A stretch of 47,645 nt of DNA from an alpha proteobacterium HIMB59 (GTDB taxonomy: Bacteria; Pseudomonadota; Alphaproteobacteria; HIMB59). The translations under genes and the position numbers were made by a program. Positions 14,319-23,071 of the stretch are shown piece after piece. The stretch's first letter is position 1. Every line of letters begins with the position of its first letter. The stretch spans positions 1-47,645 of the forward strand of contig SGZV01000010.1 of the NCBI GenBank assembly GCA_004321805.1, written 5' to 3'. Below the pieces are notes generated by a model. It was not told where the DNA came from. It saw only the letters and a program-made list of their open reading frames with translations, and did no database searches.

Positions 14319-15338
14319 ATGCAAGTAGGAATAGATAGTTTCGCAGGTCTTAGAGAAGGTGAAAAAGATGGCTCTAGAGCCATAAATGAACTTATTGATA
14401 GAATTCAATTCGCTGACCAAGTCGGATTACATGCATTTGGTATAGGAGAGCATCATAGAAAAGAATTTTTAGACTCTTCTCCATTTAACATACTCTCAGC
14501 TGCAGCTGCAAAAACTAAAAATATTAAATTAGCAAGTGCTGTAACAGTTCTTAGTGCATCTGATCCTGTAAGAACTTTTCAAAGTTTAGCTACATTAGAT
14601 TTGATATCCAATGGTAGAGCAGAGATGGTTGCTGGTAGGGGCTCTTTTTCTGAAGCTTTTCCTTTGTTTGGTTTTGATTTTAAAGATTATGATGATTTAT
14701 TTATTGAAAAATTAAACTTACTACTAGACATAAGAGAAAATGAATTTGTAAATTGGTCTGGTAAATTTCGCCCTGCAATTAATAACCTTCCTATTTATCC
14801 AAGGCCGATTCAAAATCCAGTCCCTATTTGGCTAGGAGTAGGTGGGACTCCTCAGTCTTTTGCCAGAGCAGGAGCAATGGGCTTGCCACTGATGGTCGCA
14901 ATAATTGGAGGAAATACCCATCGATTTCGTCCACTAGTTGATATTTATAGACAAGCTGGGAAAGAAGCAGGGCACCCACCTGAAAAACTTATCGTGGGTC
15001 TTCATTCTCTTGGATATGTCGCTAATAGTATGAACGAGGCAGTTGATCTTTATTATGATGGATATGCAAAAATGTTTACAAAAATTGGAAAAGAACGTGG
15101 TTGGGGTCCTGTTACTCGAGAACAGTTTGATCACCTAGTAGGCCCGCTGGGGGCTATTGTGTTAGGAGATCCAGAGCAAGTTGCTGAAAAGATATTAAGA
15201 CATAGTGAGGCACTTGGAGGTATAACCAGATTCCAATTTCAAATGGATATAGCAGATATAACTCATGAAAACCTTTTAAAATCAATTGAACTGATAGGAA
15301 AAGAAGTCATTCCGAGATTAAATAATGCCAAAAGTTAA
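14319..15338 (+). CDS. Luciferase-like (LLM) flavin-dependent oxidoreductase
   Basis: A 339-residue TIM-barrel flavoprotein of the bacterial luciferase-like monooxygenase family. Typical segments are the N-terminal strand MQVGIDSFAG, QFADQVGLHAFGIGEHHR (about residues 31-48), IKLASAVTVLSASDPVRTFQSLATLDLISNGRAEMVAGRG (66-105), and IPVWLG-like VPIWLGVGGTPQSFARAG. These proteins use FMNH2, or F420 in other taxa, to oxidise varied substrates. The substrate cannot be inferred. It lies between divergent hemCD and hemA, 65 bases before hemA on the same strand, so it may share a promoter with hemA. The 95-base gap to hemCD must hold both divergent promoters. Confidence 0.85.
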   Translation: MQVGIDSFAGLREGEKDGSRAINELIDRIQFADQVGLHAFGIGEHHRKEFLDSSPFNILSAAAAKTKNIKLASAVTVLSASDPVRTFQSLATLDLISNGRAEMVAGRGSFSEAFPLFGFDFKDYDDLFIEKLNLLLDIRENEFVNWSGKFRPAINNLPIYPRPIQNPVPIWLGVGGTPQSFARAGAMGLPLMVAIIGGNTHRFRPLVDIYRQAGKEAGHPPEKLIVGLHSLGYVANSMNEAVDLYYDGYAKMFTKIGKERGWGPVTREQFDHLVGPLGAIVLGDPEQVAEKILRHSEALGGITRFQFQMDIADITHENLLKSIELIGKEVIPRLNNAKS

Positions 15339-15403
15339 AAATATCGCATTTTATGCGTCTTTATTACTATTTCAAAATAATACTAAAAAAATAAATTAGA
15401 ATT

Positions 15404-16672
15404 GTGAAAAATCATAACTGGAAATCAAACTATTTTAGTACTTTGGAAACCGAAATAGATAAAATTAAAGAAGAGGGTCATTACCGAGTCTTTAATAATA
15501 TCGAGAGAAAAGCAGGTCAATTTCCAAAAGCTACTCGTCACCACAATGGTCACTCTGAAGAAATTGATGTTTGGTGTTCTAACGATTATTTAGGCATGAG
15601 TCAAAATCGTAATGTTATAGCTGCAATGCAATCTGCTGCTGAAAAATTAGGTGCTGGTAGCGGTGGAACAAGAAATATTTCTGGCACTACTAACTTTCAT
15701 ATTCAGCTGGAAAAAGAAATTGCCCAGCTCCATAAAAAAGAAAGAGCTCTTGCATTCAACTCTGGATACAGCGCAAATGAGTCTGCTCTTAAATCCATCA
15801 TTTCTGCCTTTGATAATTGTTTAGTTTTAAGCGATGAACTTAATCATGCTTCTTTAATTGAGGGCATTCGTTCTAGTAAAAAAGAAAAAGCAATATTTCG
15901 CCATAACAATGTAAAACATCTAAAAGAAATTCTAAAAGGAGTTGATTTTTCAAGGCCCAAAATCATTGTCTTAGAATCAGTCTATTCTATGGAAGCTGAC
16001 TTTGCTCCTTTAGAAGATATAATTGAAGTAGCTCAAGAAAATGGTGCTTTGATTTATCTTGATGAGGTTCATGCGGTAGGTCTTTACGGACCCAATGCAG
16101 CTGGAGTTGCAGATGCGAAGGGTTTGTCTGAGTATATAGATATAATTAATGGAACTTTAGCTAAAGCATTTGGTTTAGCTGGAGGATATATAGCCTCATC
16201 TGATACAATTATTGACTTTGTTCGTAGTTTTTCAAAAGGATTTATTTTTACAACATCAATGTGCCCTGCAGTTGCTGCGGGAAGCTTAGAAAGTATTCAA
16301 CAAGTCAAAAAAAACCCTGAATTACGAGATACTTTTTTTGAAAATGTTGAATTTGTAAAAAAAGAACTTCGTAAATCAGGAATTCCATTTTTAGACTCTG
16401 GATCTCATATCATCCCTGTTTTAATTGGTGACAGTAAATTATGTAAAGAAATTAGTGATTATTTACTTAATCAACACCAAGTTTATGTTCAACCTATTAA
16501 CTTCCCCACTGTCCCTAAAGGTACGGAAAGAATAAGAATTACGCCAACGCCTTGTCACTCACAGGAATCAACAGAAAAGTTTGTTGAGGCGTTAAAAGAT
16601 GCCTGGTTCCATTTTATGCCACAGCTCTCTAAGTATGAAAGCCAATTTAATACTAAATCTAAAGCAATTTAG
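15404..16672 (+). CDS. hemA: 5-aminolevulinate synthase (ALAS, C4 pathway)
   Basis: A PLP-dependent enzyme condensing glycine and succinyl-CoA to 5-aminolevulinate, the committed heme step in alphaproteobacteria. It shows WCSNDYLGM (57-65), GSGGTRNISGTTNFHIQLE (85-103), FNSGYSANESAL (118-129), DELNHASLIEGIR (144-156), DEVHAVGLYG (220-229) and the PLP lysine in NGTLAKAFGL (Lys254). The FIFTTSMCP segment separates ALAS from the related KBL and BioF enzymes. The length of 422 is slightly above the usual ~405 because of a C-terminal tail. The start is GTG at 15404, with no better ATG nearby. It completes the pathway encoded on the other strand. Confidence 0.96.
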   Translation: MKNHNWKSNYFSTLETEIDKIKEEGHYRVFNNIERKAGQFPKATRHHNGHSEEIDVWCSNDYLGMSQNRNVIAAMQSAAEKLGAGSGGTRNISGTTNFHIQLEKEIAQLHKKERALAFNSGYSANESALKSIISAFDNCLVLSDELNHASLIEGIRSSKKEKAIFRHNNVKHLKEILKGVDFSRPKIIVLESVYSMEADFAPLEDIIEVAQENGALIYLDEVHAVGLYGPNAAGVADAKGLSEYIDIINGTLAKAFGLAGGYIASSDTIIDFVRSFSKGFIFTTSMCPAVAAGSLESIQQVKKNPELRDTFFENVEFVKKELRKSGIPFLDSGSHIIPVLIGDSKLCKEISDYLLNQHQVYVQPINFPTVPKGTERIRITPTPCHSQESTEKFVEALKDAWFHFMPQLSKYESQFNTKSKAI

Positions 16673-16716
16673 TAAGTATATTTGATCTAATTTTTAAATT
16701 GTTATAAAAAATATCT

Positions 16717-17580
16717 ATGAGAGTTATTGCTTTTTATAGTTTCTTTGAAATTAAAGATTTAAATTTGATTAAAGATCAAATAAATAATTTTTTTCAAAAT
16801 CTTGAAGTTAAGGGATCGATCCTGATAGGTCCTGAAGGTCTTAATGGAACTATAGCAGTAAATTCTGATAAAGAAAAAAAAGTAAATTTTTTTCTAATGC
16901 AATTGGGCGTTTTTCAAGAAAATATTAAAATCTCTAATTTTGATGGAAAAAGAGTTTTTAATAAATTTAAAATCAAACTTAAAAAAGAAATTGTAACTTC
17001 TGATTTTGAATTAAACATTAAAGATATTGAAGGTGGACAATTTATAAATTCTAAAGAGTGGGATGATTTCATGAATCGAGATGATGTAGTGATTATTGAT
17101 ACACGTAATGATTATGAATTTAAAATAGGTCATTTTAAAAATGCTATTAATCCAAATATTAAAACCTTTAAGGAATTTAAAAAATACATAGAAAATGAAA
17201 AATCTAACCTTCAGAATAAAAAAGTAGCAATTTATTGTACCGGAGGTATTCGCTGTGAAAAAGCTGGACCACTAATGCAAAAACATGGCATAGATACTTA
17301 TCAGCTTAAAGGAGGTATTTTAAAATATTTTGAAGAAACATCCGCACCTTCTTGGGATGGAGAATGTTTTGTATTTGATTATCGTGTAGCAGTAAATAAA
17401 GAGCTACAACTAGGAGAAAGTCAGCTATGTTATGGTTGTAATATGCCTCTCACTAAGGAAGATCGTCAATCTCATCATTATAAAGAGGGTTTTAGTTGTG
17501 CTGATTGCTATGATCAACTTTCAGAAAAAAGAAAAAGGTCTTTAGCAGACAAAAGAGAGCATTGGAAACGTATTTTATAA
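16717..17580 (+). CDS. trhO: tRNA uridine(34) hydroxylase, rhodanese-domain protein (TrhO/YceA)
   Basis: A 287-residue cytoplasmic enzyme of the TrhO family, which makes 5-hydroxyuridine at tRNA position 34 with O2. The N-terminal ferredoxin-like domain (residues 1-95) opens MRVIAFYSF and contains LIGPEGLNGTIAV. The central rhodanese domain has VIIDTRNDYEFKIGHF (125-140) and the active-site loop CTGGIRCEKAG (Cys174-Gly184). The C-terminal domain holds CYGC and CADC pairs that probably bind a metal. The length is close to the family's usual 300. It follows hemA by 44 bases. Confidence 0.94.
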   Translation: MRVIAFYSFFEIKDLNLIKDQINNFFQNLEVKGSILIGPEGLNGTIAVNSDKEKKVNFFLMQLGVFQENIKISNFDGKRVFNKFKIKLKKEIVTSDFELNIKDIEGGQFINSKEWDDFMNRDDVVIIDTRNDYEFKIGHFKNAINPNIKTFKEFKKYIENEKSNLQNKKVAIYCTGGIRCEKAGPLMQKHGIDTYQLKGGILKYFEETSAPSWDGECFVFDYRVAVNKELQLGESQLCYGCNMPLTKEDRQSHHYKEGFSCADCYDQLSEKRKRSLADKREHWKRIL

Positions 17581-17588
17581 GTTTTTTG

Positions 17589-17628
17589 TATAATCAATCT
17601 TGACCAAATGAGAAATTAGTTTATTTTA
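17589..17628 (+). promoter_or_regulatory. Candidate promoter elements before the bL33 gene
   Basis: A perfect TATAAT lies at 17589-17594 without a clear -35. A second option is TTGACC (17600-17605) followed after 16 bases by TATTTT (17622-17627). The second would start transcription at or next to the bL33 ATG (17634), giving a leaderless mRNA. Both are short matches in AT-rich DNA. Confidence 0.3.
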
Positions 17629-17633
17629 CGCCA

Positions 17634-17828
17634 ATGGCAAAAAAGTCTACATATCAGCTAAAACAGCTTATTCCTGAGGAAAAACCTGAAACTGGAACAA
17701 AGTATATTGTTAGAAAACCTACTAAGGGCATGAAGGTTTCCGATAAACTTAGACAGAGAAAATATGATCCTGTTCTAAGACAACATGTCTGGTTTGTAGA
17801 AAAGAAAATGCCTCCTCACAGCAAATAA
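17634..17828 (+). CDS. rpmG: Large-subunit ribosomal protein bL33
   Basis: A 64-residue basic protein whose second half, KLRQRKYDPVLRQHVWFVEKK, matches the bL33 signature (KLxxKKYDPxxRKHVxFKExK). It opens MAKK and has a GTKYIVRKPTK strand where the family has FYVTKKN. It is about nine residues longer than typical bL33 (55) because of an insert after residue 10 and a PPHSK tail, and it lacks the Zn cysteines, so it is the C-minus form. It is part of the 50S subunit near the E site. Confidence 0.8.
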   Translation: MAKKSTYQLKQLIPEEKPETGTKYIVRKPTKGMKVSDKLRQRKYDPVLRQHVWFVEKKMPPHSK

Positions 17829-17847
17829 TATTTGCTAAAATCATATC

Positions 17848-19254
17848 ATCGAACATAAAACTTTATATTGGCTTAGAAGAGACCTTCGTATTCAAGATAA
17901 TCCTTGTTTGTCTTACATTCAGCAAAGTAAGTCATCAGCGCTTTATGTCTACATTTATGACAGTCTAGAAAAAGAAGCTACAGGTGAAGCTGGAAAGTGG
18001 TGGCTACATAATTCTTTATTAAAATTACAACTTAGTCTCAAAGAGAAGTTTAATATTAATCTTATTGTTATTGAAGGAGAGGCAGACCCCACAATTAAAG
18101 GTTTAATCAAAAAATACAATATCAATGAAGTTATTTGGAATAGGCTGTACTCACAAAAATCAATTAATCGAGATAGCGTTATAAAAAAATCTCTTCAAGA
18201 AAATAATATCAATGTCCAAACTTTTAACGGTCACCTTTTAAATGAACCATGGGAAGTTCAAAATAATTCTGGACAGTATTTTAAAGTTTTTACTCCTTAT
18301 TGGAGGAGGGCCTATGAGGTATATCAATCTAAAAAATATCAAGTAAAAAATATCTCTGATATTAAATCACTAAAACATCAAGAAAAATCAAAATGGAATT
18401 TTTTACCTCAAAAAAAATGGTATTTGAAATTTGAAGATCACTGGGAGCCGGGAGAAGATGCAGCTCTATCAAAATTAAAAAAATACATTAATGAGGATAT
18501 AGATCATTACAAGGAAGGACGTGATAGACCAGATTTAGACAAGACGTCTAAACTTTCACCTCATTTAAGATTTGGAGAGATATCACCACATAAAATTGTT
18601 CAACAAATTGTAAAGTCAAAAAAACAAAATACTTCTGTTACAACTTTTCTTTCTGAAATTGGATGGAGAGAGTTTTCTTATTCCTTATTATATTATTCCA
18701 AAGATTTAGCTAGTATTCCAATTAATGAAAAATTTATAAAATTTCCATGGCGCAAAAATGAAAAAGACCTCCAATTATGGAAAAATGCCCAAACGGGTAT
18801 CCCATTAATTGATGCTGCCATGAGACAAATCTATGAAAGGGGCTGGATGCATAATCGTTTAAGAATGGTCGTTGGGAGTTTTTTAGTAAAAAATCTCTTA
18901 TTAAATTGGACTTTAGGAGAAAAATATTTTCATGAAACCCTTTTAGATTACGACGAGGCTAGTAATGCTGCTGGATGGCAGTGGATAGCAGGATGTGGAG
19001 CAGACGCAGCACCATATTTTCGTGTTTTTAATCCTATTCTACAATCTGAAAGGTTTGACCCTGATGCAAAATTTATTTTGAAATACATACCCCAACTACA
19101 AGAATTAAAAAAACCCTCACTAATTTTTCAACCACACCTTGAGAAAAATTTTCTTCAAGGCTTAGTGCAGCAAAAACAATATTTCTTACCCATCGTTGAT
19201 TTAAAAGACTCACGAAATAGAGCTCTAGATGCTTATCAAAAAATAAAATCATAA
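17848..19254 (+). CDS. phrB: Deoxyribodipyrimidine photolyase (CPD photolyase), non-AUG start
   Basis: A light-driven flavoprotein that splits UV-induced pyrimidine dimers. The FAD-binding C-terminal half shows GRDRPDLDKTSKLSPHLRFGEISP, EIGWREFSY, AMRQIYERGWMHNRLRMVVGSFLVKNLL, YDEASNAAGWQW and GCGADAAPYFRVFNP. The family's N-terminus (TLYWLRRDLRIQDNPCL) is in frame upstream of the first TTG (17908), but there is no ATG, GTG or TTG between it and the in-frame stop at 17836. I therefore place the start at an ATC (17848, or 17845), giving 468 residues, the normal family length. Alternatively a base is miscalled. It heads a light-stress-like gene run. Confidence 0.9.
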   Translation: MEHKTLYWLRRDLRIQDNPCLSYIQQSKSSALYVYIYDSLEKEATGEAGKWWLHNSLLKLQLSLKEKFNINLIVIEGEADPTIKGLIKKYNINEVIWNRLYSQKSINRDSVIKKSLQENNINVQTFNGHLLNEPWEVQNNSGQYFKVFTPYWRRAYEVYQSKKYQVKNISDIKSLKHQEKSKWNFLPQKKWYLKFEDHWEPGEDAALSKLKKYINEDIDHYKEGRDRPDLDKTSKLSPHLRFGEISPHKIVQQIVKSKKQNTSVTTFLSEIGWREFSYSLLYYSKDLASIPINEKFIKFPWRKNEKDLQLWKNAQTGIPLIDAAMRQIYERGWMHNRLRMVVGSFLVKNLLLNWTLGEKYFHETLLDYDEASNAAGWQWIAGCGADAAPYFRVFNPILQSERFDPDAKFILKYIPQLQELKKPSLIFQPHLEKNFLQGLVQQKQYFLPIVDLKDSRNRALDAYQKIKS

Positions 19255-19255
19255 A

Positions 19256-20521
19256 TTGAAAAAAAAAATTGCAGTAATCGGTTCAGGTATAGCGGGTTTA
19301 ACATCGGCGTATTTTCTTCAAAATGATTTTGAGGTTACTCTATTTGAAAAAAATGATTACTTAGGAGGTCATGCCAATACACGAACAGTAAAAGACTCTC
19401 AAAATCAAAATATAAATATTGATACAGGGTTTATTGTTTACAATGAATTAACTTATCCAAATCTTACAAAATTATTTGATCAATTAGATGTACCTGTTGT
19501 TAATAGCAATATGTCATTTAGCTTTTATAATTCAAAAAATCTTTTTGAATATGGTGGAGGAGGTCTTAGAGCTTTATTTGCAAATCCACAAAATCTCTGG
19601 AATTGGAAATTTTATAGAATGTTAAAAGACATTATTTACTTTTATAAACATTTCCAAAATAATGAAGTTTCTTCTTCTATTTCTATACGGCAATATCTCG
19701 AGACAAAAAAATTCTCTCATGAATTCATTTATAATCATTTTTTGCCATTAATTTCCAGTATTTGGTCTACACCTGATGCTAATTCACTAGATCAACCTTT
19801 AAGTAGTATTGTTAGTTTCTTTCAAAATCATAAGCTATTTAATTTTATAAATCGTCCACAATGGAAGACAGTTTCAGGGGGGTCTCGTAAATATATTCAA
19901 CAAATAATACAGAATGCAAAATTTCAAATTAAAAAATCAATAAAAATTCAAAAAATATCAAGATCTAGCGGTATATTTCTTCAAACCTCAGGTGGAGATT
20001 TTCATTATGATTATTTGATTTTAGCTTGTGCGCCACATCTTTTTTTAAATGTTATGAATCAAAAAATTGATCATGAGATTAATATTCTTGACTCTTTTCT
20101 ATTTCAAAAAAATTTAGCTCAACTCCATAATAACTCTGCTTTGATGCCCCCACATAAAGCTGCATGGTCAAGTTGGAATTTTCATACAAATAACAATGAT
20201 CAATGTACTTTGAGTTATTGGATGAATAAATTACAACCTCTTAACACTAAAGATCAGTTTTTTGTATCTCTCAATCAAAATCAAGACTTTAATCTTTACC
20301 AAACAGTCTATGAACATCCCATTTTCTCTTTAAAAACACTACAATCTCAAAAAGCCATTGGACAAATCCAAGGATTTCAAAATACTTTTTACGTTGGTAG
20401 TTATTTAGGATATGGATTTCATGAAGATGGTATTCAATCTTCTTTGAAGATATGTAAGAAATTAAATATAGAAATAAAAAATTTTACTAATGCAGATACA
20501 TCTAGAATACCATGGAACTAA
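19256..20521 (+). CDS. FAD/NAD(P)-binding amine-oxidase-like oxidoreductase
   Basis: A 421-residue flavoprotein with an N-terminal dinucleotide-binding fold, KIAVIGSGIAGLTSAYFL (about residues 4-21), then the acidic ribose-binding residue in TLFEKNDYLGGHANT. A typical mid-region SSIWSTPDANSLDQPLSSI precedes the C-terminal FAD loop YVGSYLGYGFHEDGIQSSL. It belongs to the group found beside DUF1365 and cyclopropane-synthase genes and annotated only as FAD-dependent oxidoreductase. A role in unsaturated or cyclopropane lipid modification is inferred from that context. The start is TTG at 19256, one base after the photolyase stop. It overlaps the next gene by ten bases. Confidence 0.88.
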   Translation: MKKKIAVIGSGIAGLTSAYFLQNDFEVTLFEKNDYLGGHANTRTVKDSQNQNINIDTGFIVYNELTYPNLTKLFDQLDVPVVNSNMSFSFYNSKNLFEYGGGGLRALFANPQNLWNWKFYRMLKDIIYFYKHFQNNEVSSSISIRQYLETKKFSHEFIYNHFLPLISSIWSTPDANSLDQPLSSIVSFFQNHKLFNFINRPQWKTVSGGSRKYIQQIIQNAKFQIKKSIKIQKISRSSGIFLQTSGGDFHYDYLILACAPHLFLNVMNQKIDHEINILDSFLFQKNLAQLHNNSALMPPHKAAWSSWNFHTNNNDQCTLSYWMNKLQPLNTKDQFFVSLNQNQDFNLYQTVYEHPIFSLKTLQSQKAIGQIQGFQNTFYVGSYLGYGFHEDGIQSSLKICKKLNIEIKNFTNADTSRIPWN

Positions 20522-21264
20522 ATATAAATCATAGTATTGGTCAAGGAGTTATAATCCATAAGCGAACTAGAGATACTAAAAATTTTTTTAAATATAAGGC
20601 ACCTTATGTATGTATTAATTTATTGAAATTAAATAAAATACACCCTTTAATCTCTTTAAATCGCTTTAACTTTTTCTCAATTTTTTTTAAACAACATGGC
20701 TATCGAGATAAAAATAAAAATTTACTTACTTTTGTAAAAGATATTTCTTTAAAACATCAAATTAACTATGAAACAGTAAGTTTTATAACGATACCCTCAA
20801 TATTGGGATACTCTTTTAACCCAATTAGTTTTTATTTATTCTTAGATAAACAACAATCCCTAAAGGCGATACTTTATGAAGTTAAAAACACTTTTGGAGA
20901 TCAGGTACATTACCTATCACTGGGTGATTTTTCTAATAAAAATTTTAAGAAAAATATGTATGTTTCACCTTTTATTGAAATGGATTGTAATTATAAAATT
21001 TCTGTAAAAATAAATGAGAAAAACAAATTTTTTTGCTCTATTAATCAATTTGATAAAGAAGATAAGCAGATATTTTTTGCATCTATCAACTTACATTTAA
21101 AGCCTATTAATAAAATTAACGTTATATTTTTTGCATTAACTAATATATTCGGGAGCGTGAAAGCAATTATGCTTATTCATTATCAAGCAATAAAATTATG
21201 GTTTAAAAAAAGTAAATTCTTTAAATATTCCCATAGAGTAAAAGATAATCTATACTTGGATTAG
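20512..21264 (+). CDS. DUF1365 family protein
   Basis: A 250-residue protein of the DUF1365 family. The recognised core is ITIPSILGYSFNPISFYLFLD (about residues 96-116), preceded by an RDKNKNLLTFVKD strand and followed by a YEVKNTFGDQVHYL segment and VSPFIEMDCNYKIS. The biochemical role is unknown. In many bacteria it is encoded between an FAD oxidoreductase and a cyclopropane-fatty-acyl synthase, as here, so it probably acts with them on membrane lipids. The start overlaps the upstream gene by ten bases, indicating co-translation. Confidence 0.88.
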   Translation: MELNINHSIGQGVIIHKRTRDTKNFFKYKAPYVCINLLKLNKIHPLISLNRFNFFSIFFKQHGYRDKNKNLLTFVKDISLKHQINYETVSFITIPSILGYSFNPISFYLFLDKQQSLKAILYEVKNTFGDQVHYLSLGDFSNKNFKKNMYVSPFIEMDCNYKISVKINEKNKFFCSINQFDKEDKQIFFASINLHLKPINKINVIFFALTNIFGSVKAIMLIHYQAIKLWFKKSKFFKYSHRVKDNLYLD

Positions 21265-21281
21265 TATTGGAGGATTAAGGT

Positions 21282-22451
21282 TTGATAGCTGATCGCTATA
21301 TAAGAAAAGTATGCACTAAAATTCAATACGGTGTATTAAATTTAGATGTTAAAGGTAAGAAATACCTTTTTAAAGGCAGTCTTCCTGGCCCTGAGGTAAA
21401 TTTAACTGTTCACACTTTAAGTATGCTTTGGGACCTTTATTTTAGAGGTTCTGTAGGATTGGGTGAGGCTTATATCAAAGGAAAATTTGAAGCTGATGAC
21501 CTCTCTTTATTTTTAGAATTTGGGGCTTTAAATGAAAAAGCTTTTGGTGGAGAAATGAGAGGTTCTAAATTTTACCGCAAAATATCAAAATATTATATGA
21601 GCCAAACTAAAAATTCTTTAAGACAAAGTAAAAAAAACATCCATGCTCACTATGATTTGGGTAATAATTTTTATCAAGAGTGGCTTGATGATACATTAAC
21701 TTATTCATCAGGATTTTTTAAAACTGGAAACGAAACACTCACTGAAGCACAAAAAAATAAATTTGAAAGTTTAATTAAAGGTAATGAGCCACAAAAAGGT
21801 GATCGGGTTTTAGAAATTGGATCAGGTTGGGGTAGTTTTGCATTTTATTTAAATTCAAAGTTTCCTGATATCATTATTGATACCTTGACCATTTCAAAAG
21901 AGCAATTTGATTTTGTTCAAAAAAAAATTATACAAAAAAAACTTCAGGGAAAAATAAATGTCATCTATAGAGATTATCGTGAACATCAAGGTGAGTATTC
22001 TCGAATTTATTCAATTGAAATGTTTGAAGCAGTAGGAATGCAATATTGGCAAGCATATTTCGATAAAGTAAAAGATCTTTTAAAACCGTCAGGTGTTTTT
22101 TCAATGCAGACAATAGTTATTTTTGAAGGTCTATTTGAAAAATATTCAAAAAAAATTGATTTTATACAAAAATATATTTTTCCAGGAGGAATGCTACCTA
22201 CAGTTAAAAAATTAGAAAATATCGCTAATCAAAAAAAATTTACTTTTTTAGTAAAAAACCAAATGGCTGATAGCTACCATCAAACACTTGAGATGTGGAG
22301 ACATAACTTTAATAAAAAGTGGGATAATATTAAAAGTATGGGCTATAGTGATGATTTTAAAAGAATGTGGAATTTTTACCTTTCATATTGTTCAGGAGGC
22401 TTCAAAGCAAAAACTATTGACGTTTTTCAAATTGATTTTGTTAAAAAATGA
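21282..22451 (+). CDS. Cyclopropane-fatty-acyl-phospholipid synthase-like methyltransferase
   Basis: A 389-residue SAM-dependent enzyme of the CFA synthase family, which adds a methylene or methyl group to unsaturated acyl chains of phospholipids. An N-terminal lipid-binding region (1-110) is followed by HAHYDLGNNFYQEWLDDTLTYSSG (about 120-143), the SAM site VLEIGSGWGSFAF (about 172-184), SIEMFEAVGMQYW and IFPGGMLPTV. The start is TTG at 21282, supported by GGAGG eight bases upstream. This is one of the few strong ribosome binding sites in the window. It may not make classical cyclopropanes, because paralogues in such clusters make methylated or furan fatty acids. Confidence 0.92.
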   Translation: MIADRYIRKVCTKIQYGVLNLDVKGKKYLFKGSLPGPEVNLTVHTLSMLWDLYFRGSVGLGEAYIKGKFEADDLSLFLEFGALNEKAFGGEMRGSKFYRKISKYYMSQTKNSLRQSKKNIHAHYDLGNNFYQEWLDDTLTYSSGFFKTGNETLTEAQKNKFESLIKGNEPQKGDRVLEIGSGWGSFAFYLNSKFPDIIIDTLTISKEQFDFVQKKIIQKKLQGKINVIYRDYREHQGEYSRIYSIEMFEAVGMQYWQAYFDKVKDLLKPSGVFSMQTIVIFEGLFEKYSKKIDFIQKYIFPGGMLPTVKKLENIANQKKFTFLVKNQMADSYHQTLEMWRHNFNKKWDNIKSMGYSDDFKRMWNFYLSYCSGGFKAKTIDVFQIDFVKK

Positions 22452-22543
22452 AATTTGATAACAAATTATTTAAAGATTTTCTATTCAATTTATAATCAAT
22501 AAATAAATCCACTTAAGACTTTACGCGTAATAATGACAAGTGC

Positions 22544-23071
22544 ATGATAAAAAAAGGATTATTTTTTGTAATTTTAGCCTTCTTTCTAACTGGATGTTCT
22601 AATATGAAACTTGAAGATTTCGCAGAAAAAAAACCAGAATTTAAAATAGAAGAATATTTTCTTGGTAAAACGAGTGCTTCAGGTCTTTTTATTGATAGAT
22701 TTGGTAAAGTAAAAAGACAGTTTACCGTTGATATGGAGGGTATTCAGGATGGAGATTTATTCATTCTTAATGAAACGTTTCTTTATGACAATGGAGAAGA
22801 AGAGTTTCGTCGATGGGAAATTACAAAAACTGGCGAGAAAACCTATCAAGGCAATTCATCAGACATAAAAGGCATAGCTCTTGGAGAACGTTCTGGTAAC
22901 GCTGTTAATTGGCATTACACATTAAAGCTTAAATATAAGGATGGTATAATGCTAGTTAAATTTGATGATTGGCTAATTATGCAAGATGAAAAAAACGTAT
23001 TTAATAAAGCCACTATGAAGAAATTTGGAGTACGTCTAGGAGATGTCTACTTATTTTTTAAAAAAGATTAA
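22544..23071 (+). CDS. DUF3833 family lipoprotein
   Basis: A 175-residue protein with a lipoprotein signal (residues 1-18, lipobox LTGC with Cys18). The body matches DUF3833: KIEEYFLGKTSASGLFIDRFGKVKR (about residues 34-58), FTVDMEGIQDGD, LYDNGEEEFRRWEI, GNAVNWHYTLKL and KFDDWLIMQDEKNVFNKATMKKFG. Members are predicted outer-membrane-associated lipoproteins of unknown activity that often accompany DUF1365 / CFA synthase / FAD oxidoreductase genes, as here. It has its own 92-base upstream gap, so it may have a separate promoter. Its end overlaps the convergent trcR by four bases. Confidence 0.88.
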   Translation: MIKKGLFFVILAFFLTGCSNMKLEDFAEKKPEFKIEEYFLGKTSASGLFIDRFGKVKRQFTVDMEGIQDGDLFILNETFLYDNGEEEFRRWEITKTGEKTYQGNSSDIKGIALGERSGNAVNWHYTLKLKYKDGIMLVKFDDWLIMQDEKNVFNKATMKKFGVRLGDVYLFFKKD

